Shown here one piece after another: positions 7,803-15,742 of a stretch of DNA of 28,094 nt (the first letter of the stretch is position 1; the number at the start of each line of letters is the position of its first letter). Under the pieces are notes generated by a model. The model was given only the letters and a program-made list of their open reading frames with translations. It did not search any database and was not told the DNA's origin. A program made the translations under genes and the position numbers. Source of the stretch: CAYMKE01 sp964345135 (GTDB lineage Bacteria > Bacteroidota > Bacteroidia > Bacteroidales > JBBRXJ01); contig CAYFQI010000007.1 in NCBI GenBank assembly GCA_964345135.1, forward strand, positions 1 to 28,094, read 5' to 3'.

Positions 7803-8201
7803 ATGGGATCTATATTTACAAAAATCATTAACGGTGAGATCCCGTCCTATAAAGTTGCAGAAGATGATAACTATTTTGCTTTCTTAGATATTAATCCGTT
7901 GGAAAAAGGCCATACACTTGTTATTCCCAAAAAGGAAATAGATTATATTTTTGATTTAGATGATGATCTGTTAGCAGGCATGCATGTTTTTGCAAAAAAA
8001 GTGGCACGGTCTATTGATCAAGTGATTGAATGCAAGCGCGTGGGGGTGGCCATTTTAGGACTCGAAGTGCCCCATGCACATATTCATCTTATCCCGATTA
8101 ATAACCTCGGGGATATTAATTTTGACAATCCCAGGGTTCAACTTACTGAAGATGAATTTAAAGACATTGCGAAAAAGATTCATGAAAATGTTGAGCTATA
8201 G
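7803..8201 (+). CDS. HIT-family nucleotide-binding hydrolase
   Basis: A 132-residue histidine triad protein. The triad HAHIHLIP (His91, His93, His95) is intact and sits near the C-terminus, as in Hint/HinT enzymes; the N-terminus shows the family block IFTKIINGEIPSYKVAEDD followed by FLDINPLEKGHTLVIPK. Relatives hydrolyse nucleoside phosphoramidates or dinucleoside polyphosphates in the cytosol; the true substrate here cannot be read from sequence. It follows greA by 10 bases on the same strand, indicating one transcript. It converges on ruvC with a 37-base gap. Confidence 0.94.
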   Translation: MGSIFTKIINGEIPSYKVAEDDNYFAFLDINPLEKGHTLVIPKKEIDYIFDLDDDLLAGMHVFAKKVARSIDQVIECKRVGVAILGLEVPHAHIHLIPINNLGDINFDNPRVQLTEDEFKDIAKKIHENVEL

Positions 8202-8238
8202 CTAAAATCTCTAATTCCCTTCCTGGTTGTCCATTTAC

Positions 8239-8799
8239 CTACCCGGCAATTCGCCCGGGATTTTTATTAATAAAAGCTTTCCAGCTATTATATGAACCGG
8301 ATGATTTCCCGGTATTGCTTTTTTTTTGGTAAAAGTGGCATAAGGCTACAGCAAGTCCGTCCGTGGCATCAAGATTTACAGGAAGCTCCTGTAACCCGAT
8401 AACGTGTTGAAGCATTTTAGCTACTTGTTCTTTTGAAGCATTTCCCTGCCCGGTAATCGCCATTTTTATTTTACGCGGAGCATATTCAAAAATAGGGATG
8501 GTACGGGATAAAGCTGCAGATATAGCTACCCCTTGGGCACGTCCGAGTTTTAACATCGACTGCACGTTTTTTCCGTAAAATGGTGCCTCGATGGCCAATT
8601 CATCAGGGCAGTACTGGTCTATTAAGTGAATCGTCCGATCGAAAATGTATTTTAATTTCAGGTATTGGTCTTTGTATTTATACAACGCCAACTCTCCAAG
8701 ATGAATAATTGCAGGTTTGTTTTTATTTACCCGGAGGAGTCCGTATCCCATGATGGTCGTGCCGGGGTCTATGCCTAATATGATGCGTTCGTTTTTCAC
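8239..8799 (-). CDS. ruvC: Crossover junction endodeoxyribonuclease RuvC
   Basis: A 186-residue Holliday-junction resolvase that works with RuvAB to cut four-way junctions during recombination repair. The catalytic acidic residues of the RNase H-like fold are visible: Asp11 in GIDPGTTIMGYG, Glu71 in LAIEAPFYGKN, and Asp144 and Asp147 in NLDATDGLAVALCHF. The helix LKLGRAQGVAISAA and the segment APRKIKMAITGQGNASKEQV are typical of RuvC. The length is slightly above the E. coli enzyme (173) because of a short C-terminal tail after the last catalytic Asp. It lies 3 bases after the S41 peptidase gene and is probably co-transcribed with it, although no functional link is evident. Confidence 0.96.
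   Translation of the reverse strand: MKNERIILGIDPGTTIMGYGLLRVNKNKPAIIHLGELALYKYKDQYLKLKYIFDRTIHLIDQYCPDELAIEAPFYGKNVQSMLKLGRAQGVAISAALSRTIPIFEYAPRKIKMAITGQGNASKEQVAKMLQHVIGLQELPVNLDATDGLAVALCHFYQKKSNTGKSSGSYNSWKAFINKNPGRIAG
8242..8268 (+). terminator. Possible terminator between HIT and ruvC
   Basis: CCCGG (8242-8246), an 8-base loop and CCGGG (8255-8259) are followed by ATTTTTATT. The hairpin lies just after the HIT gene and overlaps the last codons of the convergent ruvC. The stem is only 5 bp but GC-only, and the T-rich tail faces the + strand. Confidence 0.35.
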
Positions 8800-8802
8800 G
8801 GG

Positions 8803-10113
8803 CTATTGTTTAATGTCTGATTGAAAGCCTTTGATCAAGACTTTTTCAATTTCAGGTTTCAGGATTGTATGTTTTTGGCTGGTATAAGACTTTTTCAATG
8901 AGAATGTTCCGTTGCGGATGTAATACAATGCTTCGTTCAAACAACGTTCAGCCGTATCCCCGAGTGGATGTTCGAGGTCATCTGCTACGTATGCGTCGGC
9001 CTGAAGCCCGTCAAAATACCCTCCATAATTATTTGCATTTTTGGTGGAAAAGGTTACAGGAAAATATGCATAATTCCCATAGCTGAATCCTTCCATTCCA
9101 ACAGGCTTGCCATGCGTGTCGTCACCAATTAAAATAATGTCCATGTAAGGCTCCAGCCCGTTTATTATTAATTCACTGGCAGAAGCGGTCGAATTAGTGG
9201 TAATGGTGATTAACCGGTCTATTCCTAATGAATAATTAGTACTTTCAAAGTTTACAATGGTATCCTCATCTGTGTGCTTGTCATTATGAACATATTTTAT
9301 GAATGTTTTATTAAGCAGACTATTGTTCATCGAACTGGCAAGGTAGCGTGCCACGGAAACCATGCCGCCTGAATTATACCGCAGGTCCAGTACAAATTCA
9401 TCAATCCCGCCTGAATCGGAAAAACTCTGAAATGCTTCATTTAATTGTTGTTCCGTGGGATCAACAAATGATAATAATACCAGATATCCTACTTTGATAT
9501 TATCTATCGTGATCACGTTGTTGTAAAAAACAGATTTTTCTTCCACGATTTCCGGCTTTGATTGTATTGTTACAATGCTGTCCTGTAGGTTTTTAAAGGT
9601 AAATGTACTGGTCACGGTACTGCTCAAAAGAGTGTTGTAATTTTCTGACGTAATGGCTGTGTTATTAACTTCCATCAGTATCCAACCTCTTTTTACACCT
9701 GCAGCTTCCATGGGAGAGTCATCAAGCACGAGAAGCACAACAAAATTATTATTGGTCGTGAGGGATAGTTGAATCCCATGTATTACCGATTCTGTTTCAA
9801 TGAAATATTGTTGATATTCATCGGTTGTAATTACAAAACTCCATTTGTCAATAGAATCATATTTCAGGTCGCTCATGAGTAACTGCGGGGATGGATAAAT
9901 GAGTGGATTTAACCCGGGAACATGTTGATACCAGTAATAGCGGTCGTGCATAACATCGTATAATATGCTGTTTGCAGTATTTTTATCGTGGCTTTCTACA
10001 AGGGGTTTGGGAAAGGGTTCGTCGTCTCTTTCGCATTGTATGAATAATGCTCCATTGATAATGCCCAACAGAAAAATCCATTTAACCAAATGATGAGAGA
10101 ATGATTTTATCAT
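8803..10113 (-). CDS. S41 (C-terminal-processing type) peptidase lipoprotein
   Basis: A 436-residue exported serine peptidase. The N-terminus is a lipoprotein-like signal (hydrophobic residues 11-25, then Cys27) followed by ERDDEP. The residue before Cys is Gln, a departure from the classical lipobox, but the acidic run after Cys resembles the Bacteroidota lipoprotein surface-export signal. A PDZ-like domain (about 115-165, GIQLSL...SPMEAAGVKRGWILMEVN) precedes the S41 core: FVLDLRYNSGGMV (about 240-252), catalytic Ser311 in NSTASASELI, and the Lys336 general base in GDDTHGKPVGME. The dyad is intact, so the enzyme should be active. The natural substrate is unknown. It sits 3 bases upstream of ruvC. 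Confidence 0.88.
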   Translation of the reverse strand: MIKSFSHHLVKWIFLLGIINGALFIQCERDDEPFPKPLVESHDKNTANSILYDVMHDRYYWYQHVPGLNPLIYPSPQLLMSDLKYDSIDKWSFVITTDEYQQYFIETESVIHGIQLSLTTNNNFVVLLVLDDSPMEAAGVKRGWILMEVNNTAITSENYNTLLSSTVTSTFTFKNLQDSIVTIQSKPEIVEEKSVFYNNVITIDNIKVGYLVLLSFVDPTEQQLNEAFQSFSDSGGIDEFVLDLRYNSGGMVSVARYLASSMNNSLLNKTFIKYVHNDKHTDEDTIVNFESTNYSLGIDRLITITTNSTASASELIINGLEPYMDIILIGDDTHGKPVGMEGFSYGNYAYFPVTFSTKNANNYGGYFDGLQADAYVADDLEHPLGDTAERCLNEALYYIRNGTFSLKKSYTSQKHTILKPEIEKVLIKGFQSDIKQ

Positions 10114-10225
10114 GGCCGGTTTTTGTTTTTTTGATTTGAAATTTATCGCTTAAAAAATATATATCTGACTTCCACGGATATATAAAGTGTTTTGTATACC
10201 CGGGAGATACAGATAATCTCTTATT

Positions 10226-10233
10226 CAAAATTA
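10226..10233 (-). promoter_or_regulatory. Weak candidate -7 box upstream of the S41 gene
   Basis: On the minus strand this reads TAATTTTG, a match to TAnnTTTG, about 112 bases before the S41 ATG. No -33 element is seen at the right distance. In such AT-rich DNA this could be chance. Confidence 0.25.
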
Positions 10234-10319
10234 TAAAAAATAATGATATGTAATAATATAAACGTTCTGTTTTTTTGTTTTTGTATGTCTGTAAAAACAA
10301 TTAAATTACAAGACAGGCA

Positions 10320-11594
10320 CTATGATATAACAGAAAATCCGGTATAAGGTTTCAGTACGGCGGGGATATTAATCCCGTCTTTGGTTTGATTGTTTTCGAG
10401 TAAAGCTGCTACAATCCTGGGAAGAGCCAGGGCACTTCCGTTTAAAGTATGAACAAGCCTGTTTTGTTTTTTTCCTTGTTCTTTAAAACGTATTTTCAGA
10501 CGGTTTGACTGGAATGTTTCAAAATTCGATACTGAACTCACTTCTAACCATTTTTGCTGTCCTGCTGCAAATACTTCAAGGTCATACGTGAGCGCCGATG
10601 CGAAGCCTAAGTCGCCGCCACAGAGGCGAAGCACACGATAAGGCAATTCAAGTTTTTTGACAAGGCTTAACGCATACTGCATCATGATGTTTAATGTATC
10701 GTACGACTCATCCGGGTGTTGTATTTGTACTATTTCCACTTTATCAAATTGATGAAGTCTGTTCAGGCCCCGCACTTCTTTTCCCCATGAACCGGCTTCT
10801 CTTCTAAAACAAGGAGTGTATCCGGTGACTTTGATAGGCAGGTCTGCTTCTTCCAGTATGACATCCCTGTAAATATTTGTCAGTGGCACTTCAGCTGTTG
10901 GGAGCAGGTATAAATTATCCTCAGTCACATGATACATTTGTCCTTCTTTGTCAGGCAATTGCCCGGTGCCAAATCCCGAATCTTCATTGACGAGAAGGGG
11001 CGGGCACATTTCCTTGTATCCTTCTTTTTGTGCTTCATCCAGGAAAAAACTAATGAGGGTGCGCTGTAGCTTAGCTCCTTTCCCTTTGTATACAGGAAAT
11101 CCGGCCCCAGTGATTTTATTCCCGAGTCCGAAATCAATGATATCATATTTTGCAGCCAGATCCCAGTGTGGCATTTTCGATTCTTTTAATTCTGGTATTT
11201 TTCCACCGGCATCAACCTCTTCATTATCCTGGTCTGTTGTTCCGGAAGGTACGGATTCATGAGGGATATTTGGAAGCAAGATAAGCTGCTTATTCAGCTC
11301 ATCGCTTACCTCGTTGATCTGCTGGTTGAGGTTTTTTATTTTTTCTTTTAATTGAAGGGTGTTCTTTTTTGCTTCTTCGGCCTTTTCTTTTTCTCCTTTA
11401 CTGAAAAATTGCCCAATTTGCCTGGAAAGTGTATTCATCTCTGCCTGTCCCTCGTTTATCGAACTGGTGAGGCTGCGTTTTTGGGCATCCAGTTCAATGA
11501 TTTTATTGACAGTGTCTGTTGCATTAATATTTCGTTTTTTCAGGCGTTTTATGACCAAATCTTTATGTTCGGTGATCAATTTCGTGGTTAACAT
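10320..11594 (-). CDS. serS: Seryl-tRNA synthetase
   Basis: A 424-residue class II aminoacyl-tRNA synthetase that charges tRNA-Ser with serine in the cytosol. The N-terminal tRNA-binding coiled-coil arm is clear (about residues 25-105, rich in Lys/Glu/Gln heptads). The catalytic core shows PPLLVNEDSGFGTGQLP, LLPTAEVPLTN (serine/ATP site), motif 2 CFRREAGSWGKEVRGLNRLH, and motif 3 GSALALPRIVAALLENNQ. The length is normal (about 425). It starts 33 bases downstream of a predicted terminator after rpmA, so it is probably expressed either by read-through or from a promoter I could not identify. The 206-base spacer after it holds no gene. Confidence 0.97.
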   Translation of the reverse strand: MLTTKLITEHKDLVIKRLKKRNINATDTVNKIIELDAQKRSLTSSINEGQAEMNTLSRQIGQFFSKGEKEKAEEAKKNTLQLKEKIKNLNQQINEVSDELNKQLILLPNIPHESVPSGTTDQDNEEVDAGGKIPELKESKMPHWDLAAKYDIIDFGLGNKITGAGFPVYKGKGAKLQRTLISFFLDEAQKEGYKEMCPPLLVNEDSGFGTGQLPDKEGQMYHVTEDNLYLLPTAEVPLTNIYRDVILEEADLPIKVTGYTPCFRREAGSWGKEVRGLNRLHQFDKVEIVQIQHPDESYDTLNIMMQYALSLVKKLELPYRVLRLCGGDLGFASALTYDLEVFAAGQQKWLEVSSVSNFETFQSNRLKIRFKEQGKKQNRLVHTLNGSALALPRIVAALLENNQTKDGINIPAVLKPYTGFSVIS

Positions 11595-11615
11595 GTTTCA
11601 GGCTTTAGATGTTTT

Positions 11616-11667
11616 TGAAAATAAAAAATCTCTTACCGTTTAATCATAAAATAAAAAGTAAGAGATT
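11616..11667 (-). terminator. Intrinsic terminator after rplU-rpmA
   Basis: A perfect 10-bp stem, AATCTCTTAC (11627-11636) with GTAAGAGATT (11658-11667), encloses a 21-base AT-rich loop. Read on the minus strand, the stem is followed by TTTTTATTTTC. It lies about 114 bases past the rpmA stop and 33 bases before serS. The stem is AT-rich, so strength is uncertain. Confidence 0.5.
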
Positions 11668-11780
11668 GTTATATGCATTTGCTATTGATATAATTGGCAC
11701 ATCACGTGCCCTTTTATATGCATTTTATTCAAAATGAATAATACTAAATCGTTGAATTTATTATTATCCATTTTAAATGG

Positions 11781-12041
11781 CTAATTCTGGATTGGCTCTA
11801 CATTCACGTAAGATTTGTTGTTTTTTTTCTTTTGGAATTTTAATTTTCCGTCTGTTAAAGCAAACAGGGTATGGTCCCTGCCCATTCCAACATTGTCTCC
11901 TGCGTGGTGTCTGGTGCCTCGTTGGCGAACGATTATGTTTCCGGCTTTCACTTCCTGGCCGCCATAAAGTTTCACGCCCAATCGTTTGCTTTCCGAGTCT
12001 CGTCCGTTTCGGCTACTTCCTTGTCCCTTCTTATGTGCCAT
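11781..12041 (-). CDS. rpmA: 50S ribosomal protein L27
   Basis: An 86-residue ribosomal protein of the large subunit whose N-terminus reaches the peptidyl-transferase centre. The sequence begins MAHKKGQGSSRNGRDSESKR and continues with the conserved GNIIVRQRGTRHHAGDNVG and GRDHTLFALTDG. The N-terminus starts directly at MAHKKG, so it lacks the cleaved N-terminal extension found in Firmicutes L27. It follows rplU by 28 bases in the universal rplU-rpmA order. Confidence 0.98.
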   Translation of the reverse strand: MAHKKGQGSSRNGRDSESKRLGVKLYGGQEVKAGNIIVRQRGTRHHAGDNVGMGRDHTLFALTDGKLKFQKKKNNKSYVNVEPIQN

Positions 12042-12069
12042 GGTTTATATTTTATAAATTGATAAAAAA

Positions 12070-12882
12070 TTATTTTTTATCAGCATCATCTGAAGATTTG
12101 CTTGTTGACTTTTTATCAGATGAACTACTGGTTTTATTTTCGGTTTTGTCTGTTGTACTTTTTGAAGCGGTTTTTTTGGGAGCTGCTTGCTTGGATTCTG
12201 TTTTGTTGTCGTCAGCCTGGTTCGTGGTTGCTTTTTTTGCCCCGGTTTTTTTAGTTGTTCCGGAAGCACTCGTGTTTTTTGTTCCCGTAGTTTTGGCAGC
12301 TGTTTTGGGTTCTTCTTTTGCAGATGTTTTAGGTTCTTTTTTGGCTGTTTCCTGTTTTGCAGTGCCTGTTGTTTTCTTTTGTGTAGTTTGGGTTTTGGCC
12401 TGAGCCTTTTCCTGTGGCTTGGATGCTTCGGATTTAGCTTCTGTTTTCTTTTGTGTGGCTGCTTTGTCTGTACTTGTTTGTTCTTTTTCTGCTTTTTGGG
12501 CTGCAGGTGTTTCTTTATCTTGCTTTTCTGCTGAGCTTTTTGTTTCAGTCTTTTTGGCTTTGCCGCCGCCTGATTCTAAAATGTTTTCAATTTGCAGTTC
12601 TGTCAGCATTTGACGGTGCCCGTTAAACACTTTATATCCTTTTCTTCTTTTGCGTTTGAAGATGTTGACTTTTTTGCCTTTTGTCTGCTGTAATATCTTA
12701 GCTGATACACTGGCTCCTTTTACAACAGGATCCCCGATTTTTACATTCCCGTTATTCTCAATAAATAATACTTTATCAATATCAATTTGTTCACCTTCTT
12801 TACCTTCAATATGGTTCACAACAATCGTTTGATCTTTTTGTACTTTTAATTGCTCTCCGGAAATATCAATTATTGCATACAT
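12070..12882 (-). CDS. rplU: 50S ribosomal protein L21 with a long basic low-complexity C-terminal tail
   Basis: Residues 1-106 are a normal L21: MYAIIDISGEQLKVQKDQTI at the start and KKVNIFKRKRRKGYKVFNGH followed by RQMLTELQIENI near the end of the domain. L21 binds 23S rRNA early in 50S assembly. Residues 107-270 (164 residues) are an added tail made almost only of Lys, Ala, Thr, Glu, Ser, Gln and Asp, with short repeated words such as KTE, TKK and AAK. It has no hydrophobic core and is predicted disordered. The reading frame is unbroken, and rpmA follows 28 bases later, so the tail is part of the gene and not a frameshift. Some Bacteroidota L21 proteins carry C-terminal extensions; how common this length is was not checked. 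The function of the tail is unknown. Confidence 0.95.
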   Translation of the reverse strand: MYAIIDISGEQLKVQKDQTIVVNHIEGKEGEQIDIDKVLFIENNGNVKIGDPVVKGASVSAKILQQTKGKKVNIFKRKRRKGYKVFNGHRQMLTELQIENILESGGGKAKKTETKSSAEKQDKETPAAQKAEKEQTSTDKAATQKKTEAKSEASKPQEKAQAKTQTTQKKTTGTAKQETAKKEPKTSAKEEPKTAAKTTGTKNTSASGTTKKTGAKKATTNQADDNKTESKQAAPKKTASKSTTDKTENKTSSSSDKKSTSKSSDDADKK

Positions 12883-12923
12883 GACTTTTACTTTTCAGAT
12901 AATTTGTATTTTAAAAACGGATG

Positions 12924-12954
12924 CAAATATAAAAAAAATCTATTTATCATCAAA
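12924..12954 (-). promoter_or_regulatory. Bacteroidota-type promoter of rplU-rpmA
   Basis: Minus strand: TTTG (12951-12954), a 19-bp spacer, then TATATTTG (12924-12931). This matches both halves of the Bacteroidota consensus (TTTG at -33 and TAnnTTTG at -7) with ideal spacing. It lies 41 bases before the rplU ATG and is the best promoter in the window. Confidence 0.7.
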
Positions 12955-13096
12955 TCTTTGACGTAAGTTATTGAAGAAATTATATTTTTTTTATTTTATT
13001 ATGTATTACGTTTCGTTTGTTAAACATGGGGCCCGGCTTCTTCGTTATGCTCGGTCTGGAATTTTATATAGCATAGATTGACGTATTGGAACGTCT

Positions 13097-15742
13097 TTAA
13101 TGAATGTTTATTTTGTTTACTTCCATTCCATCAAATAATGAGGCGGTAAACGGGTGGCACGTGAAAAGCAGTACCTGGCGTTTTTGGGCAAACCGGTAAA
13201 GGACTTTGGCTGTTTTCAATGCTCTTTCGCGGTCAAAATTTACCAGGATTTCATCAAGAGCCAGTGGCAAAGGCTCTGTTTCTTTTTCATATTCTTCGAT
13301 GAATCCAAGACGTAGGCTGATTAAAAGTTGTTCTTTAGTGCCCCGGCTTAGTTCCCGGATGCGCTTAACAGCGTTCGACGTGTCGAATATCGAGACTTCT
13401 TTATTTTCAAGTGAAATCAATATCTTGTTGTAATGACCACCGGTAATACGGTTGAAATAATTGCCAGAGTTCTGGATAACAGCCGGTTGTTTTTCTTGTT
13501 CATACTGTTGTTTTACGTCTTCCAGGATTTGCAATGCGATATTGCCTGCTATCCAGTTTTTTGCAGCCTGGTTCAGTTTACTGCGTTCCGTTTCATATTC
13601 TGTCATGACCCCCGAAAGTTCTGATTCGTTCATTAAACCGTTGCGTTCGGTGTGTAATGCACTGATCTCTTTATTGTATTCTACTGATGCCTGTTCCAGT
13701 TCACCGGATAAATGTGCAGCTTCTTCACGGGCATCATCAAGCTCCGGTTTTGTACGTGAAGCAAAATAGGAGAGGGGCTCGTGTTCATTGTCTACTCCCA
13801 CGATGGTTTGAATGGTCTGGAGCAATTGACTGCGTTCAGCGGAAAGATGTTTACCCCGTTCGTTATCCCTGTATTTTTTATAAAAATCATTAATGTTTTT
13901 TACATCGGTAGAAGTTAAGAGCTGTTGAATCTGGTTTTCAATATCTTTAAGCATTTTTTCCGATTGCAACGTATCCTTTTTTTTCTGAACCAGTGTCTTT
14001 TCGTTCTCCACGAGTTTATTAAACGCATCCAAAGCGTTTTCAAATTCATTGATGATAGTTATGATCAGGCTTTCGCTATCATTGAAGGTAGGTCTTCCCG
14101 AGAGGGTGGCTGATACCGTTTGCAATTGTTTCTCAAATTTGCTGATGAACTGATTGCGTTGTTTCATCTTGTTTTGAAGACGTTCACGCTCGTTGATCAG
14201 CTGTAATAGCCGGTCGGTCTCACGGAAGGTTTCCAAAACAGCATCTGGTGATAAATCAGTATCCAGGTTCAATTGATTTTGAATGTATGCCTGGTATTCG
14301 TTCGTGACTTTTTTATGTTCATTCGTGATCGTGTCCAGCTCTTCCTGCATCAAATGCCCCGGCCGGGCCCCGGTGAAGATATGCTTTCGTCCGAAAAACA
14401 ATCCTATGGAAATCAATAACAATGCTCCGCCCCAGGGATACGACTCATGGATAAAAAAAGCGATTGACGTGACAAGGCAGATACCTGTCAACAGCATGAT
14501 TAAAGCAGGCCAATGTATATGCTTGGCCCTGGGCATGGCATATTGTAACTGGTCTTCTATTCGATGTTGTTTGTTTTGCAATTCCTCAAACCGGACTTTA
14601 TATTTATGAATCACGTCTTTATGTATGATAACATTGGAAAGCTCCCGGATATTCGATTCATCCCAGTTTTGATTGATAAGCCGGATGCCTTGACTGATCT
14701 TTTTATTTAATTCCCCGGTGGTTTCCGAGTCTTCTTTTTGTTCTTTCACATCACTTTGATATTTTGTTGTATTTCTCTGGATTTCGTTTATTTCTTCGTC
14801 CTTTGAAAGAATGTTTTCATTGTATGTGATATTGTCTGTTTTTTCTTTTAATTCCCTGATGTGCCGGCTTGTCTCTTTGAGTACAGATTTTAGCTTTTCT
14901 TTTTCTTCTTCCAGCCTTTCCATCTTTTCCTTCCCTTTTTCGGGATACTCCCGGGTACCGGGAAGTGCTTCAAGCTCATGGTCAATTTGGTTTATCCGCA
15001 CATAGCTTTCGTAACATTTTTGATATTGCTCGAGTTTTTTTAACGTATTTCGCCAATCTTTCAGTTTGACGTTTATTTCTTTCAGTTCTTCATTTTTCTG
15101 GTTGATCTGGTGTGTTAAATCATCATATTTAGGTAATAATTCCTGGAGCGCATGTATTTGTTTTCTTTTTTCATTAATGTTATTTAAATATTTTGGAATA
15201 AGTTGTATTTTGCCCTGTTTTTTATAGATGTTTTCAGTATATCCTGAAATGGATTTTTCAATATCACCCAATGACGTGTTTTTCAGGCCCAACCCGACAC
15301 TAAAAATACGGTCTTCCATGCCTGACTGGGTAAGTGTATCCAGGCCGACAAGCTCGTTAAGTGAGATTCCATATATATTTTTGTATAGATCCAGCGTGGC
15401 ATTTCCAAGCAAATAAAACCATTCATTGATGCCGTGTGAAGTTTTCCCGGCATAATGCAATTGTATGTTTCCGGGAAAACCGGCTGTACGTTCAAAAATA
15501 GCTTCTTTCCCGTTGGATAGCGTGGTTTTGATCCTGCCGCCGTGATTTCCACCGCAAACCGGCTGCATCCGTTCGTCAACAGAACGAGGATACCCGAACA
15601 GGGTAAACCGGATGAATTGAAGTAACGTGGATTTACCGGCTTCATTATTACCTGTTATAATGTTGATGCCGGGTTTGAATTGATTAATAATCTTTTTATA
15701 AAAAATCCCGAATCCTTCTATGTTGATTTCGTTTATCTGCAT
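13097..15742 (-). CDS. Rad50/SbcC-like (YhaN-type) AAA ATPase with a central membrane hairpin
   Basis: An 881-residue ABC/SMC-type ATPase. Walker A is GNNEAGKST (residues 31-39), the ABC signature-like stretch is LSRGTKEQLL (about 798-807), and Walker B is LALDE (Asp830, Glu831) followed by the H-loop region LLFTCH. Between the head halves lie two long coiled-coil arms (about 185-405 and 460-770). At their apex, where SbcC/Rad50 carries a CxxC zinc hook, there is no CxxC; instead two hydrophobic segments (about 411-431 and 436-450) separated by ESYPW form a predicted transmembrane hairpin, as in B. subtilis YhaN. The start abuts the stop of the upstream nuclease gene, so the two are translationally coupled and surely form a pair. 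Role in DNA end processing is inferred from the family. Confidence 0.85.
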   Translation of the reverse strand: MQINEINIEGFGIFYKKIINQFKPGINIITGNNEAGKSTLLQFIRFTLFGYPRSVDERMQPVCGGNHGGRIKTTLSNGKEAIFERTAGFPGNIQLHYAGKTSHGINEWFYLLGNATLDLYKNIYGISLNELVGLDTLTQSGMEDRIFSVGLGLKNTSLGDIEKSISGYTENIYKKQGKIQLIPKYLNNINEKRKQIHALQELLPKYDDLTHQINQKNEELKEINVKLKDWRNTLKKLEQYQKCYESYVRINQIDHELEALPGTREYPEKGKEKMERLEEEKEKLKSVLKETSRHIRELKEKTDNITYNENILSKDEEINEIQRNTTKYQSDVKEQKEDSETTGELNKKISQGIRLINQNWDESNIRELSNVIIHKDVIHKYKVRFEELQNKQHRIEDQLQYAMPRAKHIHWPALIMLLTGICLVTSIAFFIHESYPWGGALLLISIGLFFGRKHIFTGARPGHLMQEELDTITNEHKKVTNEYQAYIQNQLNLDTDLSPDAVLETFRETDRLLQLINERERLQNKMKQRNQFISKFEKQLQTVSATLSGRPTFNDSESLIITIINEFENALDAFNKLVENEKTLVQKKKDTLQSEKMLKDIENQIQQLLTSTDVKNINDFYKKYRDNERGKHLSAERSQLLQTIQTIVGVDNEHEPLSYFASRTKPELDDAREEAAHLSGELEQASVEYNKEISALHTERNGLMNESELSGVMTEYETERSKLNQAAKNWIAGNIALQILEDVKQQYEQEKQPAVIQNSGNYFNRITGGHYNKILISLENKEVSIFDTSNAVKRIRELSRGTKEQLLISLRLGFIEEYEKETEPLPLALDEILVNFDRERALKTAKVLYRFAQKRQVLLFTCHPFTASLFDGMEVNKINIH

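Noticed and set aside
10082..10300. A 72-codon minus strand frame upstream of the S41 gene
   Set aside because: It overlaps the S41 start, is rich in Lys, Tyr, Phe and Ile as expected for random AT-rich DNA, and matches nothing known.
11696..11710. Hairpin GGCAC-ATCAC-GTGCC after rpmA
   Set aside because: The stem is 5 bp and is not followed by a T tract on the minus strand, where it would be needed; the hairpin at 11627-11667 is the better terminator.
11777..12403. A 208-codon + strand frame rich in Phe, Val and Leu opposite rplU and rpmA
   Set aside because: It is the antisense image of rpmA and of the Lys/Ala/Thr-rich tail of L21, which yields long stop-free hydrophobic translations on the other strand.
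13026..13076. A 16-codon + strand frame starting ATGGGGCCCGGC and a matching minus frame
   Set aside because: Too short to support as a gene, no recognisable family, and no promoter; treated as intergenic sequence between the ATPase gene and rplU.
13080..13095. GACGT/ACGTC hairpin just after the ATPase gene
   Set aside because: Only 5 bp, with no T tract on the minus strand, so it is not convincing as a terminator.
13097..15742. Annotation as a classical SbcC with a zinc hook
   Set aside because: No CxxC occurs in the coiled-coil apex; the four cysteines in the protein are isolated, and the apex holds hydrophobic segments instead.
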